From Lachnospiraceae bacterium UBA7093 (lineage in GTDB: Bacteria > Bacillota > Clostridia > Lachnospirales > Lachnospiraceae): a stretch of 56,078 nt of DNA. Shown piece after piece: positions 8,751-17,962 of this stretch (its first letter is position 1; every line of letters begins with the position of its first letter). The notes under the pieces were generated by a model. That model searched no databases. It was not told where the DNA came from and saw only the letters and a program-made list of their open reading frames with translations. The translations under genes were made by a program, and so were the position numbers. The DNA is taken from positions 1-56,078 of the forward strand of contig DKYT01000020.1 of assembly GCA_002492465.1 (NCBI GenBank), written 5' to 3'.

Positions 8751-9994
8751 CCAATTTCATTTGCAGACAGCGTTGTTGCAAGTTCCATTGCCCGCTCCAC
8801 TACCACATCAGAATTATAGTGAGAATGCTCCCCCCATCGTCCAAGACCATATATCCCCTTTTCCCTGCCAAACGCCAGCAGTTCCTTCATAATTTGAGGT
8901 TTATGTATGGTATTTAAAGGATAAGCATATCGGTTTACATAACGTTCATTTCTATCATCTGAAGGAAACAGCTCCGTTCTCTCCAAACGGGTCTCCGTCC
9001 AATAGCCCCTGCTGCCCTCACAGAAATTGTGGCGTACCAGTATCCTATGATAAGGAACCTCCGGATCCGGGCAGTAGATCCACTGTGCAGGCGTATCCAA
9101 ATTCTCCGGCACATATCTGGTTTCAATGGCGCTTGTCTTCAATTCCCTCACCCTCTTGACCAGAGCCTCTGGCATTCCCTGAAATCTTTGAATGGAAATC
9201 CAGGGAATTGTGAAGATGATCTTCTCCCCTTCAAAGCTCTCTCCTTCTTTTGTCCTTACCCGCCGATTTTCACAATCCAACTCTGTAACCGTAGTCTCAC
9301 ACAACAGGTTGGGTTCGATTTCCCTTGCCATGCGCCGCCATACCTCTCCATAACCACAGGCTCCAGAGCCTGTGGCTTTAGGATAATAAAACCGGGCGTG
9401 TCCCGGCTGCCTGCCATATGGCTTATGGGTCAGGCACGCTCTTAAGGTTTCCTCAAAGCTTACACTGGGCAGCTTTTCCAACCAATAAGTGCCAAGGGTG
9501 TTCAACTCCTCCGCAAACATCTTCCGGTTATAGGGAAGCATGTAATCCTCCGCGATCTTATCTCCCAGCTTCCAGCGGATCCAGTCCACAAACCGTTCCG
9601 GCTTCTCTTTTCCCTGATTGCATCCGGCACGGGCAATGGAAGAAAGGTAAGCCACCTGCTCCTCCAGCCCAAACTGCCAGATATTTGCCTCTATAGGATG
9701 TCCCACCACTGTGCCCTTTACATCGATACGGCTGTCCCTGGTAAACAGATTCCATTCCTCCCGGGGCATAAATTGAAATAAAAACGCATTCACCCTGGGT
9801 CTTGCCACATCCAAAAAGTGACCGCCGCCAAGATCAAAAGGACTGCCGTCTACAAACACCGACCGGCACAGTCCTCCCGCCTCCTTTTCCTGCTCCAGCA
9901 CCAGAAAGGAGTTCTCGCCTCTTGCCTTCAGCATATTGGCAAAGGTAAGCCCTGCAGGTCCGGCGCCTAAAATCAGATATTTGATCCTGCCCAT
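8741..9994 (-). CDS. FAD-dependent amine-oxidase/UDP-galactopyranose-mutase-like protein
   Basis: A 417-aa flavoprotein with N-terminal Rossmann motif LILGAGPAGLTFANML (GxGxxG, residues 9-14), an acidic residue at the end of beta-2 (LEQEKEAGGLCRS), and an LGGGHFL block. The C terminus GRWGEHSHYNSDVVVERAM resembles the FAD-binding end of protoporphyrinogen-oxidase-like and UGM-like enzymes found in O-antigen clusters. It sits 1 bp after the aminotransferase and overlaps the GT-C gene. A role in rearranging or oxidising a nucleotide- or lipid-linked sugar is inferred; the reaction is not known. Confidence 0.75.
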   Translation of the reverse strand: MGRIKYLILGAGPAGLTFANMLKARGENSFLVLEQEKEAGGLCRSVFVDGSPFDLGGGHFLDVARPRVNAFLFQFMPREEWNLFTRDSRIDVKGTVVGHPIEANIWQFGLEEQVAYLSSIARAGCNQGKEKPERFVDWIRWKLGDKIAEDYMLPYNRKMFAEELNTLGTYWLEKLPSVSFEETLRACLTHKPYGRQPGHARFYYPKATGSGACGYGEVWRRMAREIEPNLLCETTVTELDCENRRVRTKEGESFEGEKIIFTIPWISIQRFQGMPEALVKRVRELKTSAIETRYVPENLDTPAQWIYCPDPEVPYHRILVRHNFCEGSRGYWTETRLERTELFPSDDRNERYVNRYAYPLNTIHKPQIMKELLAFGREKGIYGLGRWGEHSHYNSDVVVERAMELATTLSANEIGWK

Positions 9995-9995
9995 A

Positions 9996-11093
9996 CTACC
10001 CCCTGTAATCGTTGCATGCCTGGATCACCATGCCCGCTTCCTCATCGGTCATTTCCGGAAACAGGGGCAGTGTGGCGCAATGGCTTGCCAGATATTCCGC
10101 GTTAGGACAGTCGCCTTCCTTATATCCCAGCTCTGCATACGCTTTCTGGAGATGGCAGGGCACCGGATAGTGGCGGTTACACTCCATCCCCTTCTGCGCC
10201 ATATAGGCAAGAAAGTCCTCCGGATCCTCCACTGTGATCACAAACAGGTGAAACACCGGATCCGTATTTTCAGGGTGCGCCTGCATGGTCAGCAGGGGAT
10301 TTGTAATCTCTCTCATATACCGTCTGCCGATCTCTCTCCGCCTTGCGGTCCACTCCGGCAGATATTTCAGGCTGACGCTTAAAACAGCTCCCTGTATTCC
10401 TTCCAGACGATAATTATATCCCACCATATCATGATAATATCTCACCTGGCAGCCCTGATTTTTCAGGGTGGTGATGGTATCAAAGTATTCCTTTTTACGG
10501 CAGGTAACGCTGCCCCCCTCTCCGAAAGCATACAGGTTCTTCCCGGGATAAAAGCTAAAGCATCCCAAGTCCCCAAGGCTTCCCACCAGTTTTCCTTCAT
10601 AGCCTGCCCCATGTGCCTGGGCGCAGTCCTCCACCACATAAAGCCCATGGCGGTCGGCGATCTCCTTCACTTTTCCAAATTCAAAAGGCTGCCCATATAA
10701 ATGAACTCCCAGGATCGCCCTGGTCCTCGGTGTAATCTTTTCTTCGATCTTATCCGGATCCAACTCCCATGTATCAGCCGTACAATCCACGAAAACCGGC
10801 GTTGCTCCTGTGTAAGTAACACCCCACGCCGTTGCAATATAGGTATTTGCCGGTACGATCACCTCGTCTCCCGCCCCAATGCCAAGGGCAAGCATGGCGC
10901 AGTGCAGCGCCGAGGTCCCGTTATTCACTCCCGCCGCGTAAGGAACCTGGCAATAGGCGGCAAACTCCTTGTCAAACTGATCCGCAAACCTTCCCCCTGA
11001 AAATGCTGTTTCCTCACAGACCGCCTCCATTGCCGCCTGGTATTCCTTTTTATGCTTCTGATAATCTCTTGCTAAATCAATCCTCTTTAACAT
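9996..11093 (-). CDS. DegT/DnrJ/EryC1 sugar aminotransferase
   Basis: A 365-aa PLP-dependent aminotransferase of the DegT family acting on NDP-keto-sugars. The PLP lysine is Lys185 in FYPGKNLYAFGEGGS and the ring-binding Asp is Asp156 in VVEDCAQAHGAG. The ATG at 11093 is used because GGAGGA lies 5 nt before it; the ATG at 11105 overlaps that ribosome site. It overlaps the end of the preceding GT2 gene. It is similar in style to FdtB-type 3-aminotransferases. No partner 3,4-ketoisomerase lies beside it; one is present at 47063. Confidence 0.88.
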   Translation of the reverse strand: MLKRIDLARDYQKHKKEYQAAMEAVCEETAFSGGRFADQFDKEFAAYCQVPYAAGVNNGTSALHCAMLALGIGAGDEVIVPANTYIATAWGVTYTGATPVFVDCTADTWELDPDKIEEKITPRTRAILGVHLYGQPFEFGKVKEIADRHGLYVVEDCAQAHGAGYEGKLVGSLGDLGCFSFYPGKNLYAFGEGGSVTCRKKEYFDTITTLKNQGCQVRYYHDMVGYNYRLEGIQGAVLSVSLKYLPEWTARRREIGRRYMREITNPLLTMQAHPENTDPVFHLFVITVEDPEDFLAYMAQKGMECNRHYPVPCHLQKAYAELGYKEGDCPNAEYLASHCATLPLFPEMTDEEAGMVIQACNDYRG

Positions 11094-11859
11094 TTTCTCC
11101 TCCATTGTTTTGAAGCCCTCTGCGTTGGGAAATACGCTCCTGCCTGAACGCCTTTTTTAGCCGGTACATCTGTACCAGATAATTCTTAATGGTCTTCCAA
11201 ACCTTAACCGTGGTGTTATAATCCTCCTGCCATTCCACCGGCATATCGTAGATCACCACACCCATGCGCTCCGCCCGCAGAAGAAACTCTATGGTGTAAA
11301 ACCAGCCGTTGTCATTGCTGCACGCCGCCGCCAGCCTTTCCGCCGTCTCCTTCCGAAGGAAGGTAAATCCGCATACCGCATCCGTTGCCTTCATATGAAA
11401 AACCGTCTTTAACAGGAAAACCAACCCCATAGATGTGATCTTCCGGTACCATTTCCGTCCTCTGGTGTCAGACTCCTTGCTGAAGCGGCTGCCGTTTACA
11501 TATTCCAGTTCTTCCCGTTCCTGAAACAATTCAATGGTTCTGCTCAGATACTTCAGATCTGTAGACAGATCAATATCCATATACCCCACCAGAGCGCTTT
11601 CATTGATGGCAATCCCTTTGCGGAACGCCACCCCTACTCCTTTTTCCCCAACCCGCACATAGGAGACTTCCGGATACTTATCCGCCAATGCCTTCCCGAT
11701 CTGAGGCGTCTCATCTTCTGAACCGTTATCCAAAATGGTAAGACAGTAAGGAATGGAAACCTTCTCTTTTAAATACGCCATGGTTTTCTCAATTCCCTTT
11801 TCCAGCCTCAGCCGTTCGTTTAAAACAGGAAACAAAAGATTAATAGATAATTCGCTCAT
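11077..11859 (-). CDS. Family 2 glycosyltransferase (dolichyl-phosphate-glucosyltransferase-like)
   Basis: A 260-aa GT2 enzyme. The nucleotide-binding start LLFPVLNERLRLEKGI and the DxD motif in YMDIDLSTD (Asp95-Asp97) are intact, and the fold matches polyprenyl-phosphate sugar synthases. There are no strong membrane segments, so it is cytoplasmic or peripheral. It likely loads a sugar onto undecaprenyl phosphate for the GT-C transferases in this cluster (inference). Stop and start overlap with the downstream aminotransferase shows one operon. Confidence 0.85.
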   Translation of the reverse strand: MSELSINLLFPVLNERLRLEKGIEKTMAYLKEKVSIPYCLTILDNGSEDETPQIGKALADKYPEVSYVRVGEKGVGVAFRKGIAINESALVGYMDIDLSTDLKYLSRTIELFQEREELEYVNGSRFSKESDTRGRKWYRKITSMGLVFLLKTVFHMKATDAVCGFTFLRKETAERLAAACSNDNGWFYTIEFLLRAERMGVVIYDMPVEWQEDYNTTVKVWKTIKNYLVQMYRLKKAFRQERISQRRGLQNNGGENVKED

Positions 11860-11875
11860 TTTTTCCTCTCATTCT

Positions 11876-12841
11876 TCAACTCTTAATTACCTTTTCTATA
11901 TCTGCAACCAGGTACCGCTGTTGTTTAAAAACCAAATTCAAAAGCACAGCCAAATATTTTAAAATAATGGTCAGCAGGGCGAACACCCCAAAAAATCCAA
12001 GGGCAAGAAAGCCCATGGTGGACAACCAGCCTTCCACCGGCTTGGTGGAGTTAAATATATTAGAAACCAGATAGATTCCCATACACACCGTAATCAGCAG
12101 GAAGGCAATGCAGATAATCGCCGAGAGCCGCTCCAGCACATTGGTAAAGTAAATGAAAGAGTCAACGGCAAGGGAAGACCGCTCGGACGCCACCGTTTTA
12201 TTTTTTACCCTGACTTTTGAATCCTTGCTGTCGTAAAAAATCGTGTCCGCCTTCAGTCCGCAGTTCATGTAAACTGCCTTCCGGTAAGGAATATACTGTC
12301 CCATGGACTTAATCCTGTTAATCGCTCTTCTGGAAACAAGCCGGAAAGTCTCCGGACCGATCTTTCCGTTTCCTCTGCTGGTTCGATTATAAAGGGCATA
12401 AAAAAGCCTAGACGTTATACGCTGCTTTCCCTTACTGCTTGCCGCCACAATATCCTTTCCCTCCAGCAGTCTTGCATATACCTCCATCATTACGCATGGC
12501 TCATAATCTACAAAGATATCGTCAAATTCAAAAACAAAGTCGCCGATGGCAATGTCTCTTCCGGCATTCATGGCGCTTTCCAGTCCATGGAAAAAGCTCA
12601 TGTGCACTACGTTCACCATGGCGCTGACCCGCCTGTTTTCCACATATTCCCGCAAAATCTCCACCGTGCCGTCCTGACAGGCGTCGTCCACGCACACAAC
12701 CTCAAATTGCTCAAAATTCTCCTCACATACCGGGATCACTGTGTCCAGAAAGTATTTTAAATAGGCGGCGGCATCATGCAGATAAACCACCAAAGATATG
12801 AATTTTTTTTCTTTTTTTCCTCGTTTTTCCATCAGAATCAT
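11876..12841 (-). CDS. Family 2 glycosyltransferase with C-terminal membrane pair
   Basis: A 321-aa GT2 protein with FISLVVYLHDAAAYL at the N terminus, CVDDACQDGT as the first acidic motif and FEFDDIFVDY as the probable DxD equivalent. Two membrane segments occur near residues 230-300, as in GtrB/ArnC-type polyprenyl-phosphate transferases. The ATG at 12841 follows TAGGAGAAA. The gene lies 13 bp after the FAD oxidoreductase in the same operon. The DxD region is unusual, so donor specificity is open. Confidence 0.8.
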   Translation of the reverse strand: MILMEKRGKKEKKFISLVVYLHDAAAYLKYFLDTVIPVCEENFEQFEVVCVDDACQDGTVEILREYVENRRVSAMVNVVHMSFFHGLESAMNAGRDIAIGDFVFEFDDIFVDYEPCVMMEVYARLLEGKDIVAASSKGKQRITSRLFYALYNRTSRGNGKIGPETFRLVSRRAINRIKSMGQYIPYRKAVYMNCGLKADTIFYDSKDSKVRVKNKTVASERSSLAVDSFIYFTNVLERLSAIICIAFLLITVCMGIYLVSNIFNSTKPVEGWLSTMGFLALGFFGVFALLTIILKYLAVLLNLVFKQQRYLVADIEKVIKS

Positions 12842-12854
12842 TTTCTCCTACCAT

Positions 12855-14003
12855 TTATTCCAACAACAGATACTCGTCCAGATCATACACCGTGTTAATC
12901 TTTCCCGACAAAACGCTGACAAAAGCGGGCTTACTGCTCATCACCTTAATTGCCGTAGGTCTGGAGTCATCCACTTCAGAGCTTTTTAAAATAGGCTTCA
13001 TGGAATACAGGGATTTCTCATAGGTGTAAGCATATTCCGGCTTCATATATTTGTCTCCTAAATGAGACATATACGCCCATGCGGAGACCGGTTTGTATGC
13101 GCACTGGCTGCAATTTCCAAGCTGCCCCGGGGAGCACCCTTCGCTCTCTTTTCCCTCATGTCCCTGGCAGGAAAAGGTTGGCTTTGCATCATAGCTGGTT
13201 ACGTGAGGCGTAAAGGTAACTGCCGTCAGGGAGTGAAGCCCCGTTTTCCCAAAGGGCATAATAGAAAAGAAAGGACCGTCCATAACCGTTATTCCTATAT
13301 TCTTTAACGCCTGGGAGGGTTTACACAGAATGATCTCGCACAATTCATATTTAATATCAAAGAAGGTTTTCTCCATCCCCTCCACCTGATCAATGATCTG
13401 ATTCACGGAAGCGTAAGTGGCATTCAGTATATATGGCGCTTCATAACAGCTTCCATCCCTCAGTTCCACCAGAAAGCTTTGATCCTGCTTTATGATTCTG
13501 TCTATACGCACCTCAAACAACATCTCCACCGCCGGATTATCCTTTAGCTTGTCCTCATAATACTTCTGGAGAAGCTTTGCATCATAGGTATATTCCTCTG
13601 TGAGAAAAGCTCCGTCGCACATCCCCGGCTTAAAATACCGGGAAACCGGCGCTTCCTCGCATTTTATTTCCGCCGCCCTGCAAAATTCCTGGAACTGCCG
13701 GGCATTGGTCCAGGAAAATCGGTCGGATGTGGCATAGATCTGTTCAAAACTGTCATGAATGCAGAAACCGAAATCCTCCACAAACCTTCTGAAATACCCT
13801 GCCGATTTCACCGCCGTGGTAAGGCTTCTGGGATAATGATACCCCATATGGACCCTCGCCTGATTGATGTATGTGGCACGCATAAAGGGTGCGCTGTCAT
13901 ATTCCAGCACCAGCACATGCTGTCCCCGCTCTGCGCAAAATGCAGCGGCATATAACCCATACAAGCCGGCTCCGATTATAATTTTATCATATTGCTGCGC
14001 CAT
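12855..14003 (-). CDS. FAD-dependent oxidoreductase (DAO fold) with Cys cluster
   Basis: A 382-aa flavoprotein starting MAQQYDKIIIGAGLYGLYAA, with GxGxxG near residues 12-17 and an acidic beta-2 end (LEYDSAP). The start at 14003 is taken because the Rossmann motif begins right there and GGAG lies upstream; the longer frame to 14204 runs into the preceding gene. Residues 279-301 carry four cysteines (C279, C290, C298, C301), a spacing suited to binding a metal or cluster and not typical of this fold. It probably oxidises a sugar or lipid intermediate; the substrate is unknown. Confidence 0.75.
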   Translation of the reverse strand: MAQQYDKIIIGAGLYGLYAAAFCAERGQHVLVLEYDSAPFMRATYINQARVHMGYHYPRSLTTAVKSAGYFRRFVEDFGFCIHDSFEQIYATSDRFSWTNARQFQEFCRAAEIKCEEAPVSRYFKPGMCDGAFLTEEYTYDAKLLQKYYEDKLKDNPAVEMLFEVRIDRIIKQDQSFLVELRDGSCYEAPYILNATYASVNQIIDQVEGMEKTFFDIKYELCEIILCKPSQALKNIGITVMDGPFFSIMPFGKTGLHSLTAVTFTPHVTSYDAKPTFSCQGHEGKESEGCSPGQLGNCSQCAYKPVSAWAYMSHLGDKYMKPEYAYTYEKSLYSMKPILKSSEVDDSRPTAIKVMSSKPAFVSVLSGKINTVYDLDEYLLLE

Positions 14004-14035
14004 AAAGTCTGCTCCGCCTTCCCTCCTGTATTCTT

Positions 14036-15535
14036 CTATTGCAAAGCGATACGGTAAATCCTGTATTCTTCTCCCCTTGCAGTGATTTCCCCAGTCTCGT
14101 ACAAAAGCTCCTGTTCCCCCAATTTTTCCTGTCCTGTCAGGCAGGAATCCCTGGAATCCAGAAGATAAAGCACCTTTCGCTCCGGGAAATTTTTCTTTGC
14201 CCACCCAAGAAGCTCCTCAAAGGAAATCTCCCCGCTTTGCTCCTTGCTCCAGTCTGCATAGCTTTCCGTCTGCCCGCTGCCAGCAAAATAAAACGTATGC
14301 TCCGGCAGATAAGCAAGTACCGTAGAAGCATAAGGCACGTTCACCGATATGACCAGTTCCCCGGTTGAGATGTTTTCCCTGATATATTCCGCCGCTGCTC
14401 CTGCGTCTGAGTACAATCCATGCAGGGCATTGTCAAGGCTGGAAGCCTCCTCCCTGTCATTCCACCGCATAAACATGCAGACCGATAGCACCAACAGCAA
14501 AAGCTGAAGTCCCCTCAGACTCACCCTCAAAGGCTTTCCTGCACCCTGCCTTTCCTCCTTTTGCAAATACAGCACCCATATGGTCCACACCATCACAAAG
14601 CACAGGGCGATAAAATGCCATATATGCAGTTGATAAACCAGCACGCTGAAAAGCGCCTCAAACAGGTAAGCGGCAACAAGTACAAGCATTGCCCAGAAAT
14701 TCTTCAGCTGAAGGGATGCCACAACCAGCAATCCCACCACAAGCGCAAAGAAAAGCAGACAAAAGCCCTCTCCCCTTCCCGTAAGACGTTCTAATATCCA
14801 ATATGCATAATTCCGAATCTCTCCTGCAAGCTCCCTGAAACCAAATTCCTTCACCTCAAATACGGGGCTGTCGGATACATGGTAAAACTGCGCAACAAGC
14901 AAGCCTAAGCTAAACAGGGGGATCCATATTCCCTTTAAAATCTGTATCAGAAGCGCCGGACGCTTTTCCCTGATCCATTTCCATACTGCCTCCCCAAGCC
15001 ACATCAGGGAGATCATTCCCGCCGCCATCAGGGCAATGGTATCGGACTGTACCAGCAGCCCCAGCAGCACTCCATACAGAACAGGTTTTTCATTTCTCCT
15101 TGGATAATACAAAGCAAGAAGAACCAAAAACAGTGCAATCAGACAATAATTTCTGGCAATCTCCGCGTAATAATAAGTAAAAACAGGAGAAAACACCACT
15201 GTGCCCTTCACCAGCTTGCAAAAAGGCGCCTTAAAGACCAGCAGACCTGCGCTTACCGCCATCACAAGATAGCTCACAAGTCCGATGGTTCGAAAGGGAA
15301 GCCCCGCTTTAGCAAAGGGCATGATCAAAAGATACCACAGACAGGGATGCCCCTGGTACCGGATCTCTTGAAACAGCTCCAAGGGAGAAAGATCCCTTGC
15401 CATAAGCCACACGTTTGCCTCATCCCGCCAGGGCTCGTGTCTTGCCAGAAGGATCCCGTTAAAAATCAAATAGCCCAGGAAAATACCTGCCAGAATCATT
15501 TGATTGTACTTTTCCTTTCTCCCTGTATCCGCCAT
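14036..15535 (-). CDS. GT39-like polytopic glycosyltransferase
   Basis: A 499-aa membrane protein with about ten membrane segments. The first extracytoplasmic loop HEPWRDEANVWLMARD carries the acidic pair expected for GT-C transferases of the GT39/ArnT group, followed by QGHPCLWYLL. The C-terminal soluble part (from about 370) is extracytoplasmic. The ATG at 15535 follows GTGAGG by 7 nt; the GTG at 15547 is less likely. It is first in the minus-strand operon running to 6543. It likely uses a polyprenyl-phosphate sugar supplied by the GT2 enzymes downstream. Confidence 0.8.
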   Translation of the reverse strand: MADTGRKEKYNQMILAGIFLGYLIFNGILLARHEPWRDEANVWLMARDLSPLELFQEIRYQGHPCLWYLLIMPFAKAGLPFRTIGLVSYLVMAVSAGLLVFKAPFCKLVKGTVVFSPVFTYYYAEIARNYCLIALFLVLLALYYPRRNEKPVLYGVLLGLLVQSDTIALMAAGMISLMWLGEAVWKWIREKRPALLIQILKGIWIPLFSLGLLVAQFYHVSDSPVFEVKEFGFRELAGEIRNYAYWILERLTGRGEGFCLLFFALVVGLLVVASLQLKNFWAMLVLVAAYLFEALFSVLVYQLHIWHFIALCFVMVWTIWVLYLQKEERQGAGKPLRVSLRGLQLLLLVLSVCMFMRWNDREEASSLDNALHGLYSDAGAAAEYIRENISTGELVISVNVPYASTVLAYLPEHTFYFAGSGQTESYADWSKEQSGEISFEELLGWAKKNFPERKVLYLLDSRDSCLTGQEKLGEQELLYETGEITARGEEYRIYRIALQ

Positions 15536-15603
15536 TTGAATCCTCACTGCGCGCCTCTGCTTCCTTTTTCAATGAAATATGCCCGTTTTTCTCACTAACG
15601 CTC

Positions 15604-15632
15604 ATTGTACCATAAAAACGCCGGCACGCAAA
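15604..15632 (-). promoter_or_regulatory. Promoter for the 14036-6543 glycan operon
   Basis: Minus strand: TTGCGT (15632-15627), a 17-bp spacer, then TGG-TACAAT (-10 at 15609-15604, extended TGn). The predicted transcript starts about 60 nt before the ATG at 15535. It partly overlaps the terminator of the upstream epimerase gene. Confidence 0.45.
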
Positions 15633-15644
15633 GCATGCCGACGC
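15618..15644 (-). terminator. Terminator after UDP-glucuronate epimerase
   Basis: An imperfect stem of CGGCACGC with GCATGCCG and flanking G-C pairs lies just past the TAA at 15648. On the minus strand it is followed by TTTTTA. This is a rho-independent terminator separating the epimerase from the next operon. Confidence 0.65.
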
Positions 15645-15647
15645 TAT

Positions 15648-16643
15648 TTATTGCTTATAATACGCTAAAAACCACTTTGCAAATCTGCTAAGTCCCTCCT
15701 CTATGGTAGTGGAAGGCTTAAAACCGTAATCCTCCATCAGATCCTGCACGTCTGCGTAAGTCTCATACACATCCCCCGGCTGCATGGGAAGGTATTCCTT
15801 TTTCGCCTCCCTGCCAAGGCACTTCTCAAGCACTGCAATATAATCCATCAGTTTTTCCGGCTTATTATTCCCGATGTTATAAATCTTATAAGCCGCGCCA
15901 TTGTCATCGGCTTCGGGAGGATTGCAGAGGATATCTTCTACTCCCTCTATAATATCGTCGATATAGGTAAAATCCCGCAACATATCTCCATTATTATAAA
16001 TCTGGATCGGTTCCCCGGCAACAATCTTCTTTGCAAACTTGAAATATGCCATATCCGGTCTTCCCATAGGACCATATACGGTAAAAAAGCGAAGTCCTGT
16101 AAGGGAAATCCCATAAAGCTTGCTGTAGGCGTATGCCATCAGCTCATTGGACTTTTTGGTCGCCGCATACAGACTTACCGGCTTATCCACCTGATCTCTA
16201 GTAGAAAAAGGCACCTTTTTGTTGCCTCCGTAAACGGAACTGGAAGAGGCAAACACAAGATGATCCACCGGATAATGTCTGCAAGCCTCCAGCACGTGGA
16301 AAAATCCCACAATATTGGACTGAATATAAGCATCGGGATTGTCAATGCTGTACCGAACCCCCGCCTGGGCGGCAAGGTTTATAACAATCTGAGGCTTAAA
16401 ATCCTCAAACAGGGTAAATACGGCATCCTGATCCGCCAGATCCGCCTTAACAAAACAATATTTGGGATATTTCTTCAAAATGGACAGCCGATCCTCCTTC
16501 AAGGAGACCTCATAATAATCGTTTAAATTGTCAAATCCTGTTACTTCCGCTCCTTTTTCCAAAAGAGCCTTGGACAGATAATAACCAATGAATCCGGCTC
16601 CGCCGGTAATTAGATAACGCTTAGATGGGTCTAATGGCTTCAT
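15648..16643 (-). CDS. UDP-glucuronate 4-epimerase-like NAD-dependent epimerase
   Basis: A 331-aa extended short-chain dehydrogenase. It shows GGAGFIG (residues 14-20) for NAD binding, SSSVYG, and the catalytic YAATK (Tyr159, Lys163). The segment RFFTVYGPMGRPDMA is typical of UDP-glucuronate 4-epimerases. It should interconvert UDP-glucuronate and UDP-galacturonate, fed by the UDP-glucose dehydrogenase at 22027. It is full length for the family and is followed by its own terminator. Confidence 0.85.
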   Translation of the reverse strand: MKPLDPSKRYLITGGAGFIGYYLSKALLEKGAEVTGFDNLNDYYEVSLKEDRLSILKKYPKYCFVKADLADQDAVFTLFEDFKPQIVINLAAQAGVRYSIDNPDAYIQSNIVGFFHVLEACRHYPVDHLVFASSSSVYGGNKKVPFSTRDQVDKPVSLYAATKKSNELMAYAYSKLYGISLTGLRFFTVYGPMGRPDMAYFKFAKKIVAGEPIQIYNNGDMLRDFTYIDDIIEGVEDILCNPPEADDNGAAYKIYNIGNNKPEKLMDYIAVLEKCLGREAKKEYLPMQPGDVYETYADVQDLMEDYGFKPSTTIEEGLSRFAKWFLAYYKQ

Positions 16644-16706
16644 ACATTCCTCTTTATCACTTTATTTCATATACATTATTGACTTCAACGGTTCTATTTT
16701 ATACTG

Positions 16707-17858
16707 TCAAAAGCATTTCGTCAAATTGTTCCTGAGAAAACCCGATATTTTGCTCAGAAGCTGCGCCGCGTAATAAGAAAGTATAAACATGGGAACTATC
16801 AAAAACAGATATAATAAATTGTCATTGATCTGAATCCCGTGCATAAACAGAAATTTCTGAACCGCTATCGGCAAGCTCCATACAAAAAGACCATGTATAA
16901 GATATACGTAAAAAGAAGAACTTCCATATGTTTTCAGAAGTCTTATTATACAGTTCTTTTCAAAGACATCTTCATGGTATTTCTCAATAACCAACATCCA
17001 TCTTATCAAATGACAGGTCAACAGCCCCATGATAAACGGAACCAGCAAAAAAGCCAGTCTCCATTCTGAAAAAAATACAAACAAAAGTAGAAATGCATAT
17101 AAAACACTCAAAACTTTGTCCCGGACAATATTCTCTGTCTCTTTTTCAAAATACAAAGAAGTCCCAAGGATAAAACATCCCATCTGATTGACAAAACTAA
17201 AATAGGTAAATCCGTTGTTGGCCAACACAGCATACCCACACTTTTCTCTTGTCCGTACATATAGTCCGATCATATAAATAACTGCAATTATTTCCACAAG
17301 CCATGGAAATATCCTGACAAAAAACTGACTTCGTTTTACCAGAAACTGATAACAAAACGGTGCAACCAGCCAGAATATGGCGAGTGTCCCCAGGAACCAG
17401 CCTCCTCCCGCCACATTATTATTACAGAAAGGCAAAAGTCCATGCAATAGCAAAAGATTACACACAATGGCAAGCGGCTCCCTGTTCGTTCCAAATCCAA
17501 TATTCTCTCCAAAGAAAACAAGTGATATAGTATTCAGAATATATATCAGAAAAATCGAAACATACCAGCCTGGGACAACAGCCAGCAGCCTCTTTCGATA
17601 AAACTTTATTCCTGCATGCGCATTTTTCTGCATTCGCTCATAGGACATCATGGAAGTCATTCCAGCTATTACAAAAAACATCTGGCATCCCATCTGCCCA
17701 ATATCAAATATTTTCAACCAGGGACTCAGACCGTTAAATTTCTGCCGGGAATGCACGAGTATAACCATTGTGATTGCAATTCCTTTTAAAATATCAAATG
17801 TTGATAAATGCTTGTGATGGATGTCCGCTACCACAGTCAGATACCTTCCTTTCCGCAT
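16707..17858 (-). CDS. Acyltransferase 3 (OafA/YrhL-like) membrane protein
   Basis: A 383-aa polytopic protein with about ten membrane segments. The N-terminal block STFDILKGIAITMVILVHS carries the family's conserved acidic and His residues, followed by MFFVIAGMTSM. Such enzymes move acetyl or succinyl groups onto exported sugars. No SGNH domain is fused. The upstream ribosome site is weak (GTGACC), so the start is uncertain. It lies alone between the epimerase and a secreted-protein operon. Confidence 0.82.
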   Translation of the reverse strand: MRKGRYLTVVADIHHKHLSTFDILKGIAITMVILVHSRQKFNGLSPWLKIFDIGQMGCQMFFVIAGMTSMMSYERMQKNAHAGIKFYRKRLLAVVPGWYVSIFLIYILNTISLVFFGENIGFGTNREPLAIVCNLLLLHGLLPFCNNNVAGGGWFLGTLAIFWLVAPFCYQFLVKRSQFFVRIFPWLVEIIAVIYMIGLYVRTREKCGYAVLANNGFTYFSFVNQMGCFILGTSLYFEKETENIVRDKVLSVLYAFLLLFVFFSEWRLAFLLVPFIMGLLTCHLIRWMLVIEKYHEDVFEKNCIIRLLKTYGSSSFYVYLIHGLFVWSLPIAVQKFLFMHGIQINDNLLYLFLIVPMFILSYYAAQLLSKISGFLRNNLTKCF

Positions 17859-17962
17859 GACAGGTCACTCTGTGATGCCCATTTTTCGCATATTTATCTT
17901 ATCATATATTTGATATTTGTAAAACTGGGAATGCAAAATTACATAATACCTTAGGCATTTCG

